Of a stretch of DNA of 64,000 bases, positions 26,721 to 35,574 are shown in pieces. The translations under genes were made by a program, and so were the position numbers. Within the stretch, counting starts at the first letter, position 1; each line of letters starts with the position of its first letter. The stretch lies in NCBI RefSeq assembly GCF_900182745.1, contig NZ_FXTY01000001.1, positions 496,001-560,000 on the forward strand, in the 5' to 3' direction. Source of the DNA: Shimia sagamensis (GTDB taxonomy: Bacteria; Pseudomonadota; Alphaproteobacteria; Rhodobacterales; Rhodobacteraceae). The notes under the pieces were generated by a model. It was not told the DNA's origin. It made no database searches and saw nothing but the letters and a program-made list of their open reading frames with translations.

Positions 26721-27464
26721 TCAATCTGACAAAAACAAATCCAACACCACCGGAATGGCTTTGAACTCTCTGGACCGGCCCTTTGGTCGCCGCTGCAACG
26801 GCTTGGTCGCCCAATCCGCCCACCGAAACCACCGACACCAGCGCTGCGCCAAAGGCCAAATCGCCTGATCTGCAACCGCGCGATAGGCCGCCATCGCGTC
26901 TGGCAACACCCCCCGCATTTCCGGGGAATGCGCGGCTACGTTAAACGCAAACACCACCAGATCCCGGGCCTGTCCAACCGGCGTGTTATTCTGATGTTTG
27001 TAGCGCTCAAAATCCAAGAGCAGCATCTGCCCATCCACCTGGCACATGTCTTTGGGACTGGGCCGCCCATGGGCAAAGCCCAACTTATGGAAGTTGGCCA
27101 ACATCACACTGGCATCCAGCAACATCTGATCGCGCTTGGTCGTGTCTTCTTGACGCTCCAGCAACTTGCGCAAATCCAGCCCACAATCCGGCAGCACCAG
27201 AAAGTCGTGTCCTTCCGCAACCAATTTTGGCACCGGTGCCATCGCCGCATTCATCTCATGATAGGCCAGCCGCTCCCGCTCAAAAGCTTTGCGCGGATCA
27301 CCTTTCTGCAACCGGTACCGCAGATCCAGCTGCTCCACCCGCTTGATCCAGAACACGTGATTGTCCACATCAATCCGCTCCACCCGTGGCCCGTCTTGCC
27401 GCGCACGGCTTTCAAGCAACTCTCGGAGGTCTTCGCTGACACTTTGGGGGGCTTTGTAGTCCAT
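26721..27464 (-). CDS. Kinase-fold protein, possible lipopolysaccharide (Kdo/heptose) kinase-like
   Basis: 247-aa protein resembling small sugar or LPS-core kinases. Recognisable pieces are KAFERERLAYHEMNAAMAPVP (a regulatory-helix region), FAHGRPSPKDMCQVDG (in place of HGDLHxxN) and LLLDFERYKH (DFE in place of DFG). The catalytic Asp of HxD is not clear, so activity may be altered. Start ATG 27464 is chosen over an upstream GTG. It is convergent with the DUF1513 gene and divergent from the RNase D gene. Proximity to the LPS block fits a role in lipid A or core phosphorylation, but this is weak. Confidence 0.6.
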   Translation of the reverse strand: MDYKAPQSVSEDLRELLESRARQDGPRVERIDVDNHVFWIKRVEQLDLRYRLQKGDPRKAFERERLAYHEMNAAMAPVPKLVAEGHDFLVLPDCGLDLRKLLERQEDTTKRDQMLLDASVMLANFHKLGFAHGRPSPKDMCQVDGQMLLLDFERYKHQNNTPVGQARDLVVFAFNVAAHSPEMRGVLPDAMAAYRAVADQAIWPLAQRWCRWFRWADWATKPLQRRPKGRSREFKAIPVVLDLFLSD

Positions 27465-27623
27465 GGCCGACACTTAGATTGTCACAGCCCCCTCGTAAAG
27501 CCACGTACCTCGGTAACCCCCGCCTAAGCAGCCTCGTGCCAGAATACCAACAATCCCCCGCGAAACATTGAAACACGCCGCACAAAGCCGTAAGTGCTTG
27601 TCATCAGAGACATAGAGGCACAC

Positions 27624-28235
27624 ATGGCAAATTTTCTGTATCAAAACGACCTGCCGGACGACCTGGACCTTGGCCCGATGGTGGCGATTGACTGCGAAAC
27701 CATGGGGCTGAACCCGCATCGGGATCGGCTCTGTGTGATCCAGATGTCGAGCGGCGACGGCAATGCGCATCTGGTGCAAGTCGCCAAAGGTCAGACCGAG
27801 GCGCCCAACCTCTGCAAAATGCTCGAAGACCCAAACGTGCTGAAACTCTTCCACTTTGGGCGCTTTGACATTGCCGCGATGTATCACGCCTTTGGCGCCC
27901 TCACTGCCCCGGTTTATTGCACCAAAATTGCCTCCAAACTGGTGCGCACTTACACTGACCGCCACGGCCTGAAAAACCTGCTTCAAGAACTTCTGAGCGT
28001 CGATGTCTCCAAGCAGCAGCAGATGAGCGACTGGGGGGCAGAAAAACTGACCGATGCGCAGCTGGACTATGCCGCCTCTGATGTGCTCTATCTGCACGGC
28101 TTGCGTGAAAAATTGAACAAACGCCTTGCGCGCGAAGGCCGCACCGAAGTGGCGCAAGCCTGCTTTGATTTCCTGCCAACCCGCGCCAAACTTGATCTGG
28201 CCGGCTGGCCGGAACAGGATATCTTTTCGCACTAA
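27624..28235 (+). CDS. Ribonuclease D-type 3'-5' exonuclease
   Basis: 203-aa DEDDy exonuclease. Exo I is VAIDCETMGL, Exo II is FHFGRFDIAAM and Exo III is LDYAASDVLYLHGL, with the expected tyrosine. Only the catalytic domain is present; E. coli RNase D continues with HRDC domains. This short form is usual in alphaproteobacteria. It probably trims the 3' ends of tRNA and other structured RNA. GAGG lies five bases before ATG 27624. Thirteen bases separate it from the kdsD-like gene, so co-transcription is likely. Confidence 0.9.
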   Translation: MANFLYQNDLPDDLDLGPMVAIDCETMGLNPHRDRLCVIQMSSGDGNAHLVQVAKGQTEAPNLCKMLEDPNVLKLFHFGRFDIAAMYHAFGALTAPVYCTKIASKLVRTYTDRHGLKNLLQELLSVDVSKQQQMSDWGAEKLTDAQLDYAASDVLYLHGLREKLNKRLAREGRTEVAQACFDFLPTRAKLDLAGWPEQDIFSH

Positions 28236-28247
28236 CGGAGCCGCCCC

Positions 28248-29222
28248 ATGACGGACGCCGACAAGCAGACCTTTCTGGACACCGCCCGCCGTGTGATCTC
28301 GATCGAAACCGCCGCCCTAACCGCCCTAGGTGATGGTCTCGGCGCGGAATTTGGCGAGGCGGTTGCGCTGCTTCTGTCCGCCAAAGGCCGGGTGATCATC
28401 TCCGGCATGGGCAAATCGGGGCACATCGCCCGCAAAATCGCAGCGACATTTGCCTCCACCGGCACACCGGCGCATTTTGTCCACCCTGCAGAGGCCAGCC
28501 ACGGCGATCTTGGCATGATGGCCCAAGGTGACGTGGCGCTGGTCTTATCCAACTCCGGCGAAACCCCTGAGCTGGCCGATCTTGTGGCCTACACCCGCCG
28601 CTTCAACATACCGCTGATTGGCGTCGCCAGCCGTGCGGACAGCACCTTGATCAAACAAAGTGATGTGGGCCTCATCCTGCCCAAAGCCGAAGAAGCCTGC
28701 GGCACCGGCGTTGTGCCCACCACCACCACCACCATGACCCTCGCACTGGGCGATGCCTTGGCCGTGGCGCTTATGGAGCACCGCAAGTTTACGCCGGAAA
28801 ACTTCCGGGAGTTCCATCCGGGTGGCAAACTGGGCGCTCAACTGTCACGCGTGCGCGATCTGATGCACGTCGGCGAGGCCCTGCCCTTGATCGGCGCAAC
28901 AACCCCGATGAGCGACGCCTTGTTAGAGATCAGCCAAAAGGGTTTTGGCGTTGTCGGCGTGACCGATGACTCCGGTGCCCTGCTCGGCATTGTCACTGAC
29001 GGGGATTTGCGCCGTCACATGGACGGCCTACTGGATCGCACCGCTGTCGAGGTCATGACCGCCGCGCCACAAACCATTGCGCCAGGCGCTCTGGCCGAAG
29101 AGGCCGTGGCCATTATGAACCAACGCAAGATCACTTGCCTGTTTGTGGCTGATCCGGAGGGCAGCGGAGCGCCCGAAGGCTTGCTGCACATCCACGACTG
29201 CCTGCGCGCCGGGCTTGGCTGA
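28248..29222 (+). CDS. kdsD: Arabinose-5-phosphate isomerase (KpsF/GutQ/KdsD family)
   Basis: 324-aa cytosolic enzyme that converts ribulose-5-phosphate to arabinose-5-phosphate, the first step to Kdo. The N-terminal SIS domain (about 35-185) has IISGMGKSGHIARKIAATFASTGTPA and SNSGETPEL. ACGTGVVPTTTTTMTLALGDALA is typical of the family. Two CBS domains follow (about 200-324), with the second containing IVTDGDLRRHMDG. GGAG lies seven bases before the ATG. It heads an operon with lptC-lptA-lptB, linking Kdo supply to LPS export. Confidence 0.94.
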   Translation: MTDADKQTFLDTARRVISIETAALTALGDGLGAEFGEAVALLLSAKGRVIISGMGKSGHIARKIAATFASTGTPAHFVHPAEASHGDLGMMAQGDVALVLSNSGETPELADLVAYTRRFNIPLIGVASRADSTLIKQSDVGLILPKAEEACGTGVVPTTTTTMTLALGDALAVALMEHRKFTPENFREFHPGGKLGAQLSRVRDLMHVGEALPLIGATTPMSDALLEISQKGFGVVGVTDDSGALLGIVTDGDLRRHMDGLLDRTAVEVMTAAPQTIAPGALAEEAVAIMNQRKITCLFVADPEGSGAPEGLLHIHDCLRAGLG

Positions 29223-29226
29223 TCCG

Positions 29227-29829
29227 GTGGCCCGTCGCCTCACATATTCCAACCTTGTTGCAGCGCTAAAGGTGCTTTTGCCTCTCACCGCGCTTGGCAT
29301 CTTGTCCACATTGTTTTTGATTTCCAAAAAGGTGGACCTCGAAAGCGCCATTCCTTTCGCCGATGTTGAGCTTGAAAAACGCCTGCGCGATCGTCAAATC
29401 ACCGCCCCCTATATTTCGGGGCAAACCAGGGACGGGCATGATATCACTCTGACCTCGGCCACCGCCCATCCAGACATCGACGACCCGTCTCGCATCATTG
29501 CAGAGCAGGTGGGCGCCCTGATCAGCACCACCGATGGCACAGAAATCACCGTGCGCGCCAAAGCCGGCGAAATGAGCAGCACCTTTAATGAGGTTGAACT
29601 GGACGGCAACGTCGAGATTGTGACCTCTGCAGGCTACACGATCACCACCGATACCATGCTGTTTGGTCTGGAAGACGCCCGTGCGGAAACCGCCGGCCAT
29701 GTGGTTGCGGAAAGCGCTATAGGTACATTGGAAGCGGGTCGCATGGCCCTGCGCCCCTCCGGGGAAAACAATGAAATATATTTGTTTTTCACAAAAGGTG
29801 TGCGACTGGTATACACGCCCCAAAATTGA
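29227..29829 (+). CDS. lptC: LPS export protein LptC
   Basis: 200-aa bitopic membrane protein. The GTG start gives VARRLTYSNLVAALKVLLPL with one transmembrane helix (about 10-30), followed by a periplasmic beta-jellyroll with the pattern ITLTSATAHPDI and AKAGEMSSTFNEVELDGNVEIV. LptC relays LPS from LptBFG to LptA. The start lies four bases after the kdsD stop, and the upstream open frame overlapping kdsD is rejected. Sequence conservation is low in this family, so the call rests mainly on fold pattern and position. Confidence 0.88.
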   Translation: MARRLTYSNLVAALKVLLPLTALGILSTLFLISKKVDLESAIPFADVELEKRLRDRQITAPYISGQTRDGHDITLTSATAHPDIDDPSRIIAEQVGALISTTDGTEITVRAKAGEMSSTFNEVELDGNVEIVTSAGYTITTDTMLFGLEDARAETAGHVVAESAIGTLEAGRMALRPSGENNEIYLFFTKGVRLVYTPQN

Positions 29830-29843
29830 GATGAGGTGACCCT

Positions 29844-30326
29844 GTGATTTTAATCCGTGCTTTGGCAATTTCCCTTTTGGCGATGGCGCCCATTGCGGGA
29901 ATGGCACAGGGGTTCCAAGTTGGCTTTGGTCAAATGCAGCAAGACACCGGCCTGCCGGTTGAGGTCACTGCGGAAGCCCTGTCCGTCAATCAATCCGATG
30001 GCAGCGCCGTGTTTGAGGGCAAAGTGGACGTGTCCCAGGGCGACATGCGCATGACCGCGGACAAGGTCAACGTACACTACAATCAGGAAACCCAGGCCAT
30101 TGCGCGCCTTGTGGCCGAAGGCAATGTGCTGCTGGTGCAAGGCCCCGATGCAGCAGAAGCCAATCAAGCGATCTACAGCATCGACGACGGCACCGTCGAA
30201 ATGACCGGTAACGTCACTGTTGTGCAGTCCAAAACCACCATCACCGCAGACAAGATGCGCCTCAATCTAACCGACAACACCGCGCAGATGACCGGAAACG
30301 TAAAAACAGTATTGAAGTCGCAATAG
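29844..30326 (+). CDS. lptA: LPS transport periplasmic protein LptA
   Basis: 160-aa periplasmic bridge protein. A signal peptide ends near GMAQG. The OstA-type repeats are visible: [54 protein letters not shown] and [11 protein letters not shown]. LptA carries LPS from the inner to the outer membrane. The GTG start has GAGG about seven bases upstream. The operon continues into lptB after two bases. Confidence 0.92.
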   Translation: MILIRALAISLLAMAPIAGMAQGFQVGFGQMQQDTGLPVEVTAEALSVNQSDGSAVFEGKVDVSQGDMRMTADKVNVHYNQETQAIARLVAEGNVLLVQGPDAAEANQAIYSIDDGTVEMTGNVTVVQSKTTITADKMRLNLTDNTAQMTGNVKTVLKSQ

Positions 30327-30328
30327 TT

Positions 30329-31087
30329 ATGGCCAAGCCCGATCTTTCCGTCACTCAAGGCAGCTCCGGGCTGCAAGTTCAAAGCCTGCGCAAGGCCTAC
30401 CGCAAACGTGTGGTGATCCGCGATTTCTCGATGGAGCTGAACCGGGGCGAGGTTGTGGCGTTGCTTGGTCCCAACGGCTCCGGCAAAACCACCACATTCT
30501 ACGCAGTTGCAGGCCTTTTGGTGCCGGAGGGCGGGCGCGTGTCGATTGACGGACGTGACGTCACGCAATTGCCGATGTACCGCCGCGCCAAACTGGGCAT
30601 TGGCTACCTTCCGCAGGAAATGTCGATCTTCCGGGGCCTGTCGGTGGAGGACAACATCACCGCGATCCTCGACATCACCCACAAGGACCGCCACAAGCGC
30701 CGCGAACGGCTCGAGGAGCTGCTCAGTGAGTTCTCCATCGAACACCTGCGCCGCGCCCCCGCCTTGGCTCTGTCAGGCGGAGAACGCCGCCGTGTCGAAA
30801 TTGCCCGCTGTCTGGCGGCCGACCCCAAGTACCTTCTGCTCGATGAACCCTTTGCAGGTGTGGACCCGATCTCCGTGGGGGACATTCGTCATCTGGTGGC
30901 TGATCTTAAAAAACGCGGCATCGGTGTGTTGATCACCGACCACAACGTCCGCGAGACACTGGAAATTGTCGACCGCGCCTACATTCTGCACGACGGCAAA
31001 GTGCTGATGTCTGGCACACCCGAAGAAGTGGTCGAAAACGAAAATGTGCGCCGCGTTTACTTGGGTGAAAACTTCCGTATCTCCTGA
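30329..31087 (+). CDS. lptB: LPS export ABC transporter ATP-binding protein LptB
   Basis: 252-aa ATPase powering LPS extraction with LptFG. Walker A is GPNGSGKTT (about 49-57), the Q-loop region [18 protein letters not shown] is typical of LptB, the signature is [13 protein letters not shown], Walker B is [13 protein letters not shown], and the switch histidine lies in [11 protein letters not shown]. All are intact. It is translationally close to lptA (two-base gap). The lptF and lptG membrane partners are not in this window. Confidence 0.96.
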   Translation: MAKPDLSVTQGSSGLQVQSLRKAYRKRVVIRDFSMELNRGEVVALLGPNGSGKTTTFYAVAGLLVPEGGRVSIDGRDVTQLPMYRRAKLGIGYLPQEMSIFRGLSVEDNITAILDITHKDRHKRRERLEELLSEFSIEHLRRAPALALSGGERRRVEIARCLAADPKYLLLDEPFAGVDPISVGDIRHLVADLKKRGIGVLITDHNVRETLEIVDRAYILHDGKVLMSGTPEEVVENENVRRVYLGENFRIS

Positions 31088-31317
31088 CCTACGCGCGGAA
31101 ATACGCACAAACTTGCGCTCGATCATTGACTCTTTCCCGTTGGCCCACTCAAATGGATTCATGACATTTGATCGACTCCCCGCTGTGACCATGGCGGCCT
31201 TCTCAAAAAGGCCCGGTCTTGCGCAAGGGTCGACAATGTCGATTTCCAGCATTCGGACCTAACTGATAACGGGCAGCTCAAGCCCGTGGTCCGACATGTC
31301 ATCGAAAAGGAGACAGG
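31088..31317. other. lptB-hpf gap, with small hairpin and no rpoN
   Basis: This 230-bp stretch separates lptB from hpf. It carries a 6-bp hairpin (GGCCTT 31196-31201, AAGGCC 31208-31213) but no gene. In many proteobacteria rpoN occupies this position; no trace of it is seen. Confidence 0.6.
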
Positions 31318-31884
31318 ATGCGCTATCAGATTACCGGAAAACACATCGACGTTGGTGATGCTCTGCAAACTCACGTGAAAACGGAGTTGGGCAACGTGCT
31401 CGAGAAATACGCGGGCCGCCCCACCGATGCGACCATCACGTTCTCCAAACACGCGCACGAATATGTCTGCGAGGCCACCGTCCATTTGTCCACCGGACTG
31501 ACCGCCCAGGCCAAAGCACATGAAACTGAAATCTACGCCGCCTTCGACAGCTGTGCGGAAAAAATGGACAAACAGCTGCGCCGCTACAAACGCCGCTTGA
31601 AAGATCACCATAAGGAACGACAGGACCCGGTTGAACTTTTCGGCGCTTCCTCGTATATCCTCGCGCCTGAAGCTGAAGAACATGAAGCCGAGCCTGAGCT
31701 GCAGCCAGTCATCGTCGCAGAGATGGAAACCAAAATTCCATCCTTGAGCGTTGGCGAGGCCGTAATGCAGATGGAACTTGCGGGATCGCCGGTGCTGGTC
31801 TTCAAGAACGAAGGTAAAAACGGATTGAACGTGGTCTATCGCCGTGAAGACGGCAATATTGGCTGGATTGATCCGCAAGCATAA
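31318..31884 (+). CDS. hpf: Long-form ribosome hibernation promoting factor (HPF/RaiA)
   Basis: 188-aa protein that binds the 30S subunit and promotes inactive 100S dimers in slow growth. The N-terminal RaiA fold (about 1-100) starts MRYQITGKHIDVGDALQTHV and includes the basic helix DKQLRRYKRRLKDHH. An acidic linker (EAEEHEAEPELQP) leads to the C-terminal dimerising domain (about 130-188; MELAGSPVLVFKNE and DGNIGWIDPQA), making it the long form. AGGAG lies before the ATG. It is co-oriented with ptsN, as is usual. Confidence 0.93.
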   Translation: MRYQITGKHIDVGDALQTHVKTELGNVLEKYAGRPTDATITFSKHAHEYVCEATVHLSTGLTAQAKAHETEIYAAFDSCAEKMDKQLRRYKRRLKDHHKERQDPVELFGASSYILAPEAEEHEAEPELQPVIVAEMETKIPSLSVGEAVMQMELAGSPVLVFKNEGKNGLNVVYRREDGNIGWIDPQA

Positions 31885-31926
31885 GTGAGTAGGTGCAGAA
31901 AGCACCGCTCCGGAGATACAGGCCCT

Positions 31927-32391
31927 ATGGACCTTTCTACGATCCTTAAGCCTGAGGCGGTACGTGTTGTCACAGCCGCCTCAAGCAAAAAACGTTTGTT
32001 GCAGGAATTTGGCGATCTTGCGGAGTCAGCCTACGGGCTGAAAGCGCAGGCCGTTGTCGAGGCTCTGATTGAACGTGAATCCTTAGGGCCCACTGGTGTG
32101 GGCCATGGGGTGGCATTGCCGCACGCGCGATTCCAAGATCTGCAAAGCGTTGTTGGCGCCTTTATTCTTCTTGAAAAGCCGGTTGATTTCAACGCGGTGG
32201 ACCGACAACCCATCGACATCGCCTTTGCGCTATTTGCACCAGAAGAGGCCGGAGTCGAACATCTGAAAGCGCTGGCCAAAGTGTCTCGCCACCTGCGCGA
32301 AGCGTCGATCTGCGCCAAGCTGCGTGCCAACCCGGACGCCGCCACTCTGTTCACGATCCTGACCGAAGACGACAAAGTTCAGGCCGCCTGA
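31927..32391 (+). CDS. ptsN: PTS IIA-like nitrogen regulatory protein (PtsN)
   Basis: 154-aa EIIA-Ntr protein, phosphorylated by NPr in the regulatory PTS and linked to nitrogen, potassium and envelope control. The phospho-accepting histidine is H66 in GVALPHARF. The flanking GPTGVGHG and the LKALAKVSRHLR helix are characteristic. ATG 31927 is chosen over an upstream in-frame ATG since it starts the conserved domain. It follows hpf by about 40 bases and is followed by a hairpin. Confidence 0.93.
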   Translation: MDLSTILKPEAVRVVTAASSKKRLLQEFGDLAESAYGLKAQAVVEALIERESLGPTGVGHGVALPHARFQDLQSVVGAFILLEKPVDFNAVDRQPIDIAFALFAPEEAGVEHLKALAKVSRHLREASICAKLRANPDAATLFTILTEDDKVQAA

Positions 32392-32414
32392 CAGCGCTGG
32401 CATCAAAAGTTTCT

Positions 32415-32447
32415 AACGCGCTGCAGCCCTGCTGACGGCGCGTTTTT
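32415..32447 (+). terminator. Likely rho-independent terminator after ptsN
   Basis: AACGCGC (32415-32421) pairs with GCGCGTT (32438-32444) and is followed by T residues; an inner GCAG/CTGC pair extends the structure. It separates ptsN from the convergent sulfotransferase gene. Confidence 0.65.
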
Positions 32448-33870
32448 ACTTCCAGGTTTCAAATCCAAACGCGATGTAGTCCCGCTTGTAAATGTCCTGA
32501 CAGAGCTTCTCGATCTCGTCATCATAGATCGCCTCAAGCGCCACAGGATGACCTAGGTCTACCGCTACAGGGTCCGGCGCATCCATGCGCCCCACCTGCA
32601 TTGCCAGCGCCGGCAGATAGCTCATCATCTCGTCTTCACGCACAATCATATCCGGCAGCGCCACGTCCGCGAATCCCTGCAACGCAGTGGTCTGACTGGC
32701 CCAATGTGCATCTTGCCGAATCCCGGTTTGCCCGGCCAGATTCGCCTTCACAAATCCCAAAAACGCCAAAAATCCGGCTTTGTGGTCCTCCGCCGTATAA
32801 TCCGCTCCCGGCGGATCTTTGGGCAAAGGCATCTTGTAAACCCGCCGCAGCGTGTTGCGGATTTTCTTATAAACGCCCTGTTCCGCCGCCAGAATGCAGT
32901 CACAGAACGCCGCATGCACCCGCACCACCGGGTGACGGATCACCGTAAAACTGCGATGTCCCTTGAGCCCTTTTTTCCATTGCCGCAGGCTCTTCTGGCT
33001 GAAGCCGCGGATCAGGCCATCCGGCTCAATCCGGTCAATCTGGGCCATCCATTGCATCACCGTGGCCTGCGGCCCGGACCGCAGCGGCAAAAACAACAAA
33101 GGCGCCACTGCACAGGCCACATAACTTGGCACGGCCGCCCCATGGCGTGGCTCAAAGTTTGGCGTGCGGTTGAGGTTGAACCGATCCAACTCAGCCAACG
33201 CCAATGTCACGTCGCCAAAATTCGACACCTTCTCCGACAATGGGCTGGGGTTTTGTCGCTTAAGCTTTTGGTTCAGCTCGTCAAGCTCACCTGGATGGCC
33301 AATGAATTTTGCCAAACCATTCATCACCTGAATGTCGTGCAAATCCTCGTAGGCAATGTAGAACGCGGTCTGGCCGCTCACCTGCAGGGACCGCATCAAC
33401 GAGACCTGAAAATCTTGCAATTTTTCCACGTGCCGCCGGAACTCAACCCCGTCAAATTTCACTTTGCTATCGCGCCGCCGCCGCACATCAGTCAGCTTCC
33501 ACTGCCCGGTGGCCTGCGCGATTTTCCAGCTGACATAGCTGTCCAATGGATTGCGGGTCAGGATGATTTTTGCACAACGGGGATCATCCAGAATTGTGTT
33601 CAGTACCCGCGGCTCGTGGTCATGGAAATACCGGAACCCGGAGAGTTCGTCATTGGCCTTCACCGCATCAATCAATATCTGCGGATCATCAGTGCGCTGC
33701 TCAAGCGTCACACCCAAACAATCGTCTTTGTTGGGATAGCCCGTGAAATGCGGGTTAAACGCCTCGCCCAGGCAACTCAGCCCTTCAAACCCGTTGATAT
33801 TGGCTTCCAAAAAATTGGATCCGGTCCGCATTTCGGCAAAGACAACAAAATAATCAAAGGGTTTGGTCAT
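32446..33870 (-). CDS. Two-domain sulfotransferase-like protein
   Basis: 474-aa cytosolic protein with two sulfotransferase-like halves. The N-half (about 1-235) begins VVFAEMRTGSNFLEANI, whose RTGSNF is a PAPS 5'-phosphosulfate loop of the Stf0/NodH kind, with a 3'-phosphate motif ILTRNPLDSYVSW (about 103-115). The C-half (about 250-474) has a second motif SFTVIRHPVVRVHAAFCD (307-324), like the sulfotransferase-2/HNK-1 group. Its first loop looks degenerate (LPLRSGPQATVMQW). It lies six bases downstream of a GT14 gene, and a cysQ gene is in the same locus. It probably sulfates a surface glycan; the acceptor is unknown. Confidence 0.75.
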   Translation of the reverse strand: MTKPFDYFVVFAEMRTGSNFLEANINGFEGLSCLGEAFNPHFTGYPNKDDCLGVTLEQRTDDPQILIDAVKANDELSGFRYFHDHEPRVLNTILDDPRCAKIILTRNPLDSYVSWKIAQATGQWKLTDVRRRRDSKVKFDGVEFRRHVEKLQDFQVSLMRSLQVSGQTAFYIAYEDLHDIQVMNGLAKFIGHPGELDELNQKLKRQNPSPLSEKVSNFGDVTLALAELDRFNLNRTPNFEPRHGAAVPSYVACAVAPLLFLPLRSGPQATVMQWMAQIDRIEPDGLIRGFSQKSLRQWKKGLKGHRSFTVIRHPVVRVHAAFCDCILAAEQGVYKKIRNTLRRVYKMPLPKDPPGADYTAEDHKAGFLAFLGFVKANLAGQTGIRQDAHWASQTTALQGFADVALPDMIVREDEMMSYLPALAMQVGRMDAPDPVAVDLGHPVALEAIYDDEIEKLCQDIYKRDYIAFGFETWK

Positions 33871-33876
33871 AAGTTA

Positions 33877-35574
33877 TCACTGCACCAAATAGGGTTTGCG
33901 CGGCGGCTTCTTCTGATCCACCTCTCCCGGAGATACCGGGAAATCACCCATCAGGTAAGGGTGCATGCCTTGGTTTTTCAGATTCTGTAGGAACTGACCA
34001 AAGCCGGTCAAATCGGTCATCTTGGGCACTTCGGACAAACGCCGGGCTTTCTCCGGACCAATTTCATCAATGATGGTCTGCAAAGGCTCCATTGGCGCCT
34101 CGATGAACTCAGCCAGCGTCCAAATCCGGACCCGCGCTTTGGCATAAGGACTACGGAGCGCAAACAGTTGGTCATTTTCCAGTTTCTGAAGCCGCGCCGC
34201 CTCTTTACGGATGTCAGCAAAGTTCAGGTTTGACTTGAACAGTGGGATCGCCCAGGCGCCACTGATCACCGACACCTGCGCATTGGGGTCTTTGGCAAAA
34301 AACCAGACCGGTGCGCCTTCATCCCGTGGGCCAACCTGAAAACATTGGCGCTCACCGCGTGTATTCCAAATCAGGTTGGTCAGAAAGGCAATTGAATTGT
34401 AATCTCGGTTTCTTGGCGCATCACTCAGCGCGCCATTGATGACTTTCTGCCGCCCTTCAAACTCGGCCCGTTCCGGTGCAAACAGATGCCCATGCACCCG
34501 GGCACCAGTCGCACGCGCCAACCACGGCTCAAAGTCCTCAAACAGCTGCGCAAATCCTTGGAAAATCGAATACCGGCCAAACGTCATCCCATTTTCCCAA
34601 CCTTCGTTGGGATAGCGGCTCTGCATATAAAGCCCGGTGCGCCCTTTGGTCCGCCGCTCCACGGCCTTGGCAAATATCCGGTCAATCTTCGCCGGATTTG
34701 GCTCACTCATCTTGATCGCGCCCTCAGGGCTGCGGAGGAACCCATTGTACAGCTTATGGGCACGCGGCCAAATCTTACGGGCGACAAAACAATCCGACCG
34801 CCGCAGCAATTGCAGGTGATCGTCATAAAAAATATGCGGCTTTCCTTGGAAGTCGAATTTGGAAAGCGTCAGCGATCGGCTCTCGATATTGCTCGAATAC
34901 AGCCGCGACAACGTCTGGAAATAGCTCTCATCCGGGATCCACACCCGCTTGAAATAGCGGTCAAACGTGTCCCGATCTGGATCTTGCAGAATGGCGGACA
35001 GTGTCTGCCGTGTCAGGCACCACCACTGACTGCCCATGTGCGGTACAATCCCATTGGGAACTTTACGCTTCACCCGCAGGAACCGCTGAATATCGACCCA
35101 TTTATCAAACAGAAAACGGTGCTTCTTCCATGAGAACGGGAAGTGCAACGTAAAGCGCTCCGCATCCAGACCGCCAACGGTCCACGGCACATCAGCCGTG
35201 GTTGCACTCTCGATAAAGTCGGTACGCGGCCGCGCTTCCAGATAGTCTTTTAACTCCTGCACCGGCCGCAATGGCAGACACGAGCCAGACGACAGGTAGA
35301 TGTGGCGCACCTCTGGAAACTCGGCAAGCATGGTCTCGCCCGCCGACTGACTGGCGGCCACCAGCCCCCAATCGCCCCACTCACATTTGTGCCGCTTGCT
35401 GAACCGCACATCCGGCACATCGTCCAACGCTTTGAGAAACTTTTTGTAGACCTTGGGCTTCACCGACGCATCGACGTGGATCACCACTGGGCAGCCGTAC
35501 TTGGTCCAATGCCGTGCCACCTGCTCGGCGCGGTCAAACGCCGTGTGCACCAACATGAGAATGCCAACACTCAT
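33877..35574 (-). CDS. GT14-family glycosyltransferase (core-2/xylosyltransferase-like) with long C-terminal extension
   Basis: 565-aa enzyme. Residues 1-300 fit family GT14 (beta-1,6-N-acetylglucosaminyl or beta-xylosyl transferases): VIHVDAS (31-37), WGDWG (66-70), LSSGSCLPL (94-102), GSQWWCLTR and WIPDESYFQTL. Residues from about 310 to 565 form an extension without motifs known to me; I associate it with Rhodobacterales. There is no signal peptide, so it is a cytosolic or peripheral enzyme. Its ATG overlaps the upstream transferase stop by four bases, and the sulfotransferase follows at once. The donor sugar is not predictable. Confidence 0.82.
   Translation of the reverse strand: MSVGILMLVHTAFDRAEQVARHWTKYGCPVVIHVDASVKPKVYKKFLKALDDVPDVRFSKRHKCEWGDWGLVAASQSAGETMLAEFPEVRHIYLSSGSCLPLRPVQELKDYLEARPRTDFIESATTADVPWTVGGLDAERFTLHFPFSWKKHRFLFDKWVDIQRFLRVKRKVPNGIVPHMGSQWWCLTRQTLSAILQDPDRDTFDRYFKRVWIPDESYFQTLSRLYSSNIESRSLTLSKFDFQGKPHIFYDDHLQLLRRSDCFVARKIWPRAHKLYNGFLRSPEGAIKMSEPNPAKIDRIFAKAVERRTKGRTGLYMQSRYPNEGWENGMTFGRYSIFQGFAQLFEDFEPWLARATGARVHGHLFAPERAEFEGRQKVINGALSDAPRNRDYNSIAFLTNLIWNTRGERQCFQVGPRDEGAPVWFFAKDPNAQVSVISGAWAIPLFKSNLNFADIRKEAARLQKLENDQLFALRSPYAKARVRIWTLAEFIEAPMEPLQTIIDEIGPEKARRLSEVPKMTDLTGFGQFLQNLKNQGMHPYLMGDFPVSPGEVDQKKPPRKPYLVQ

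Noticed and set aside
31196-31213. GGCCTT/AAGGCC hairpin before hpf as a terminator or riboswitch
   Set aside because: The stem is only 6 bp with no T tract and no known aptamer features, so it is noted only in the gap entry.
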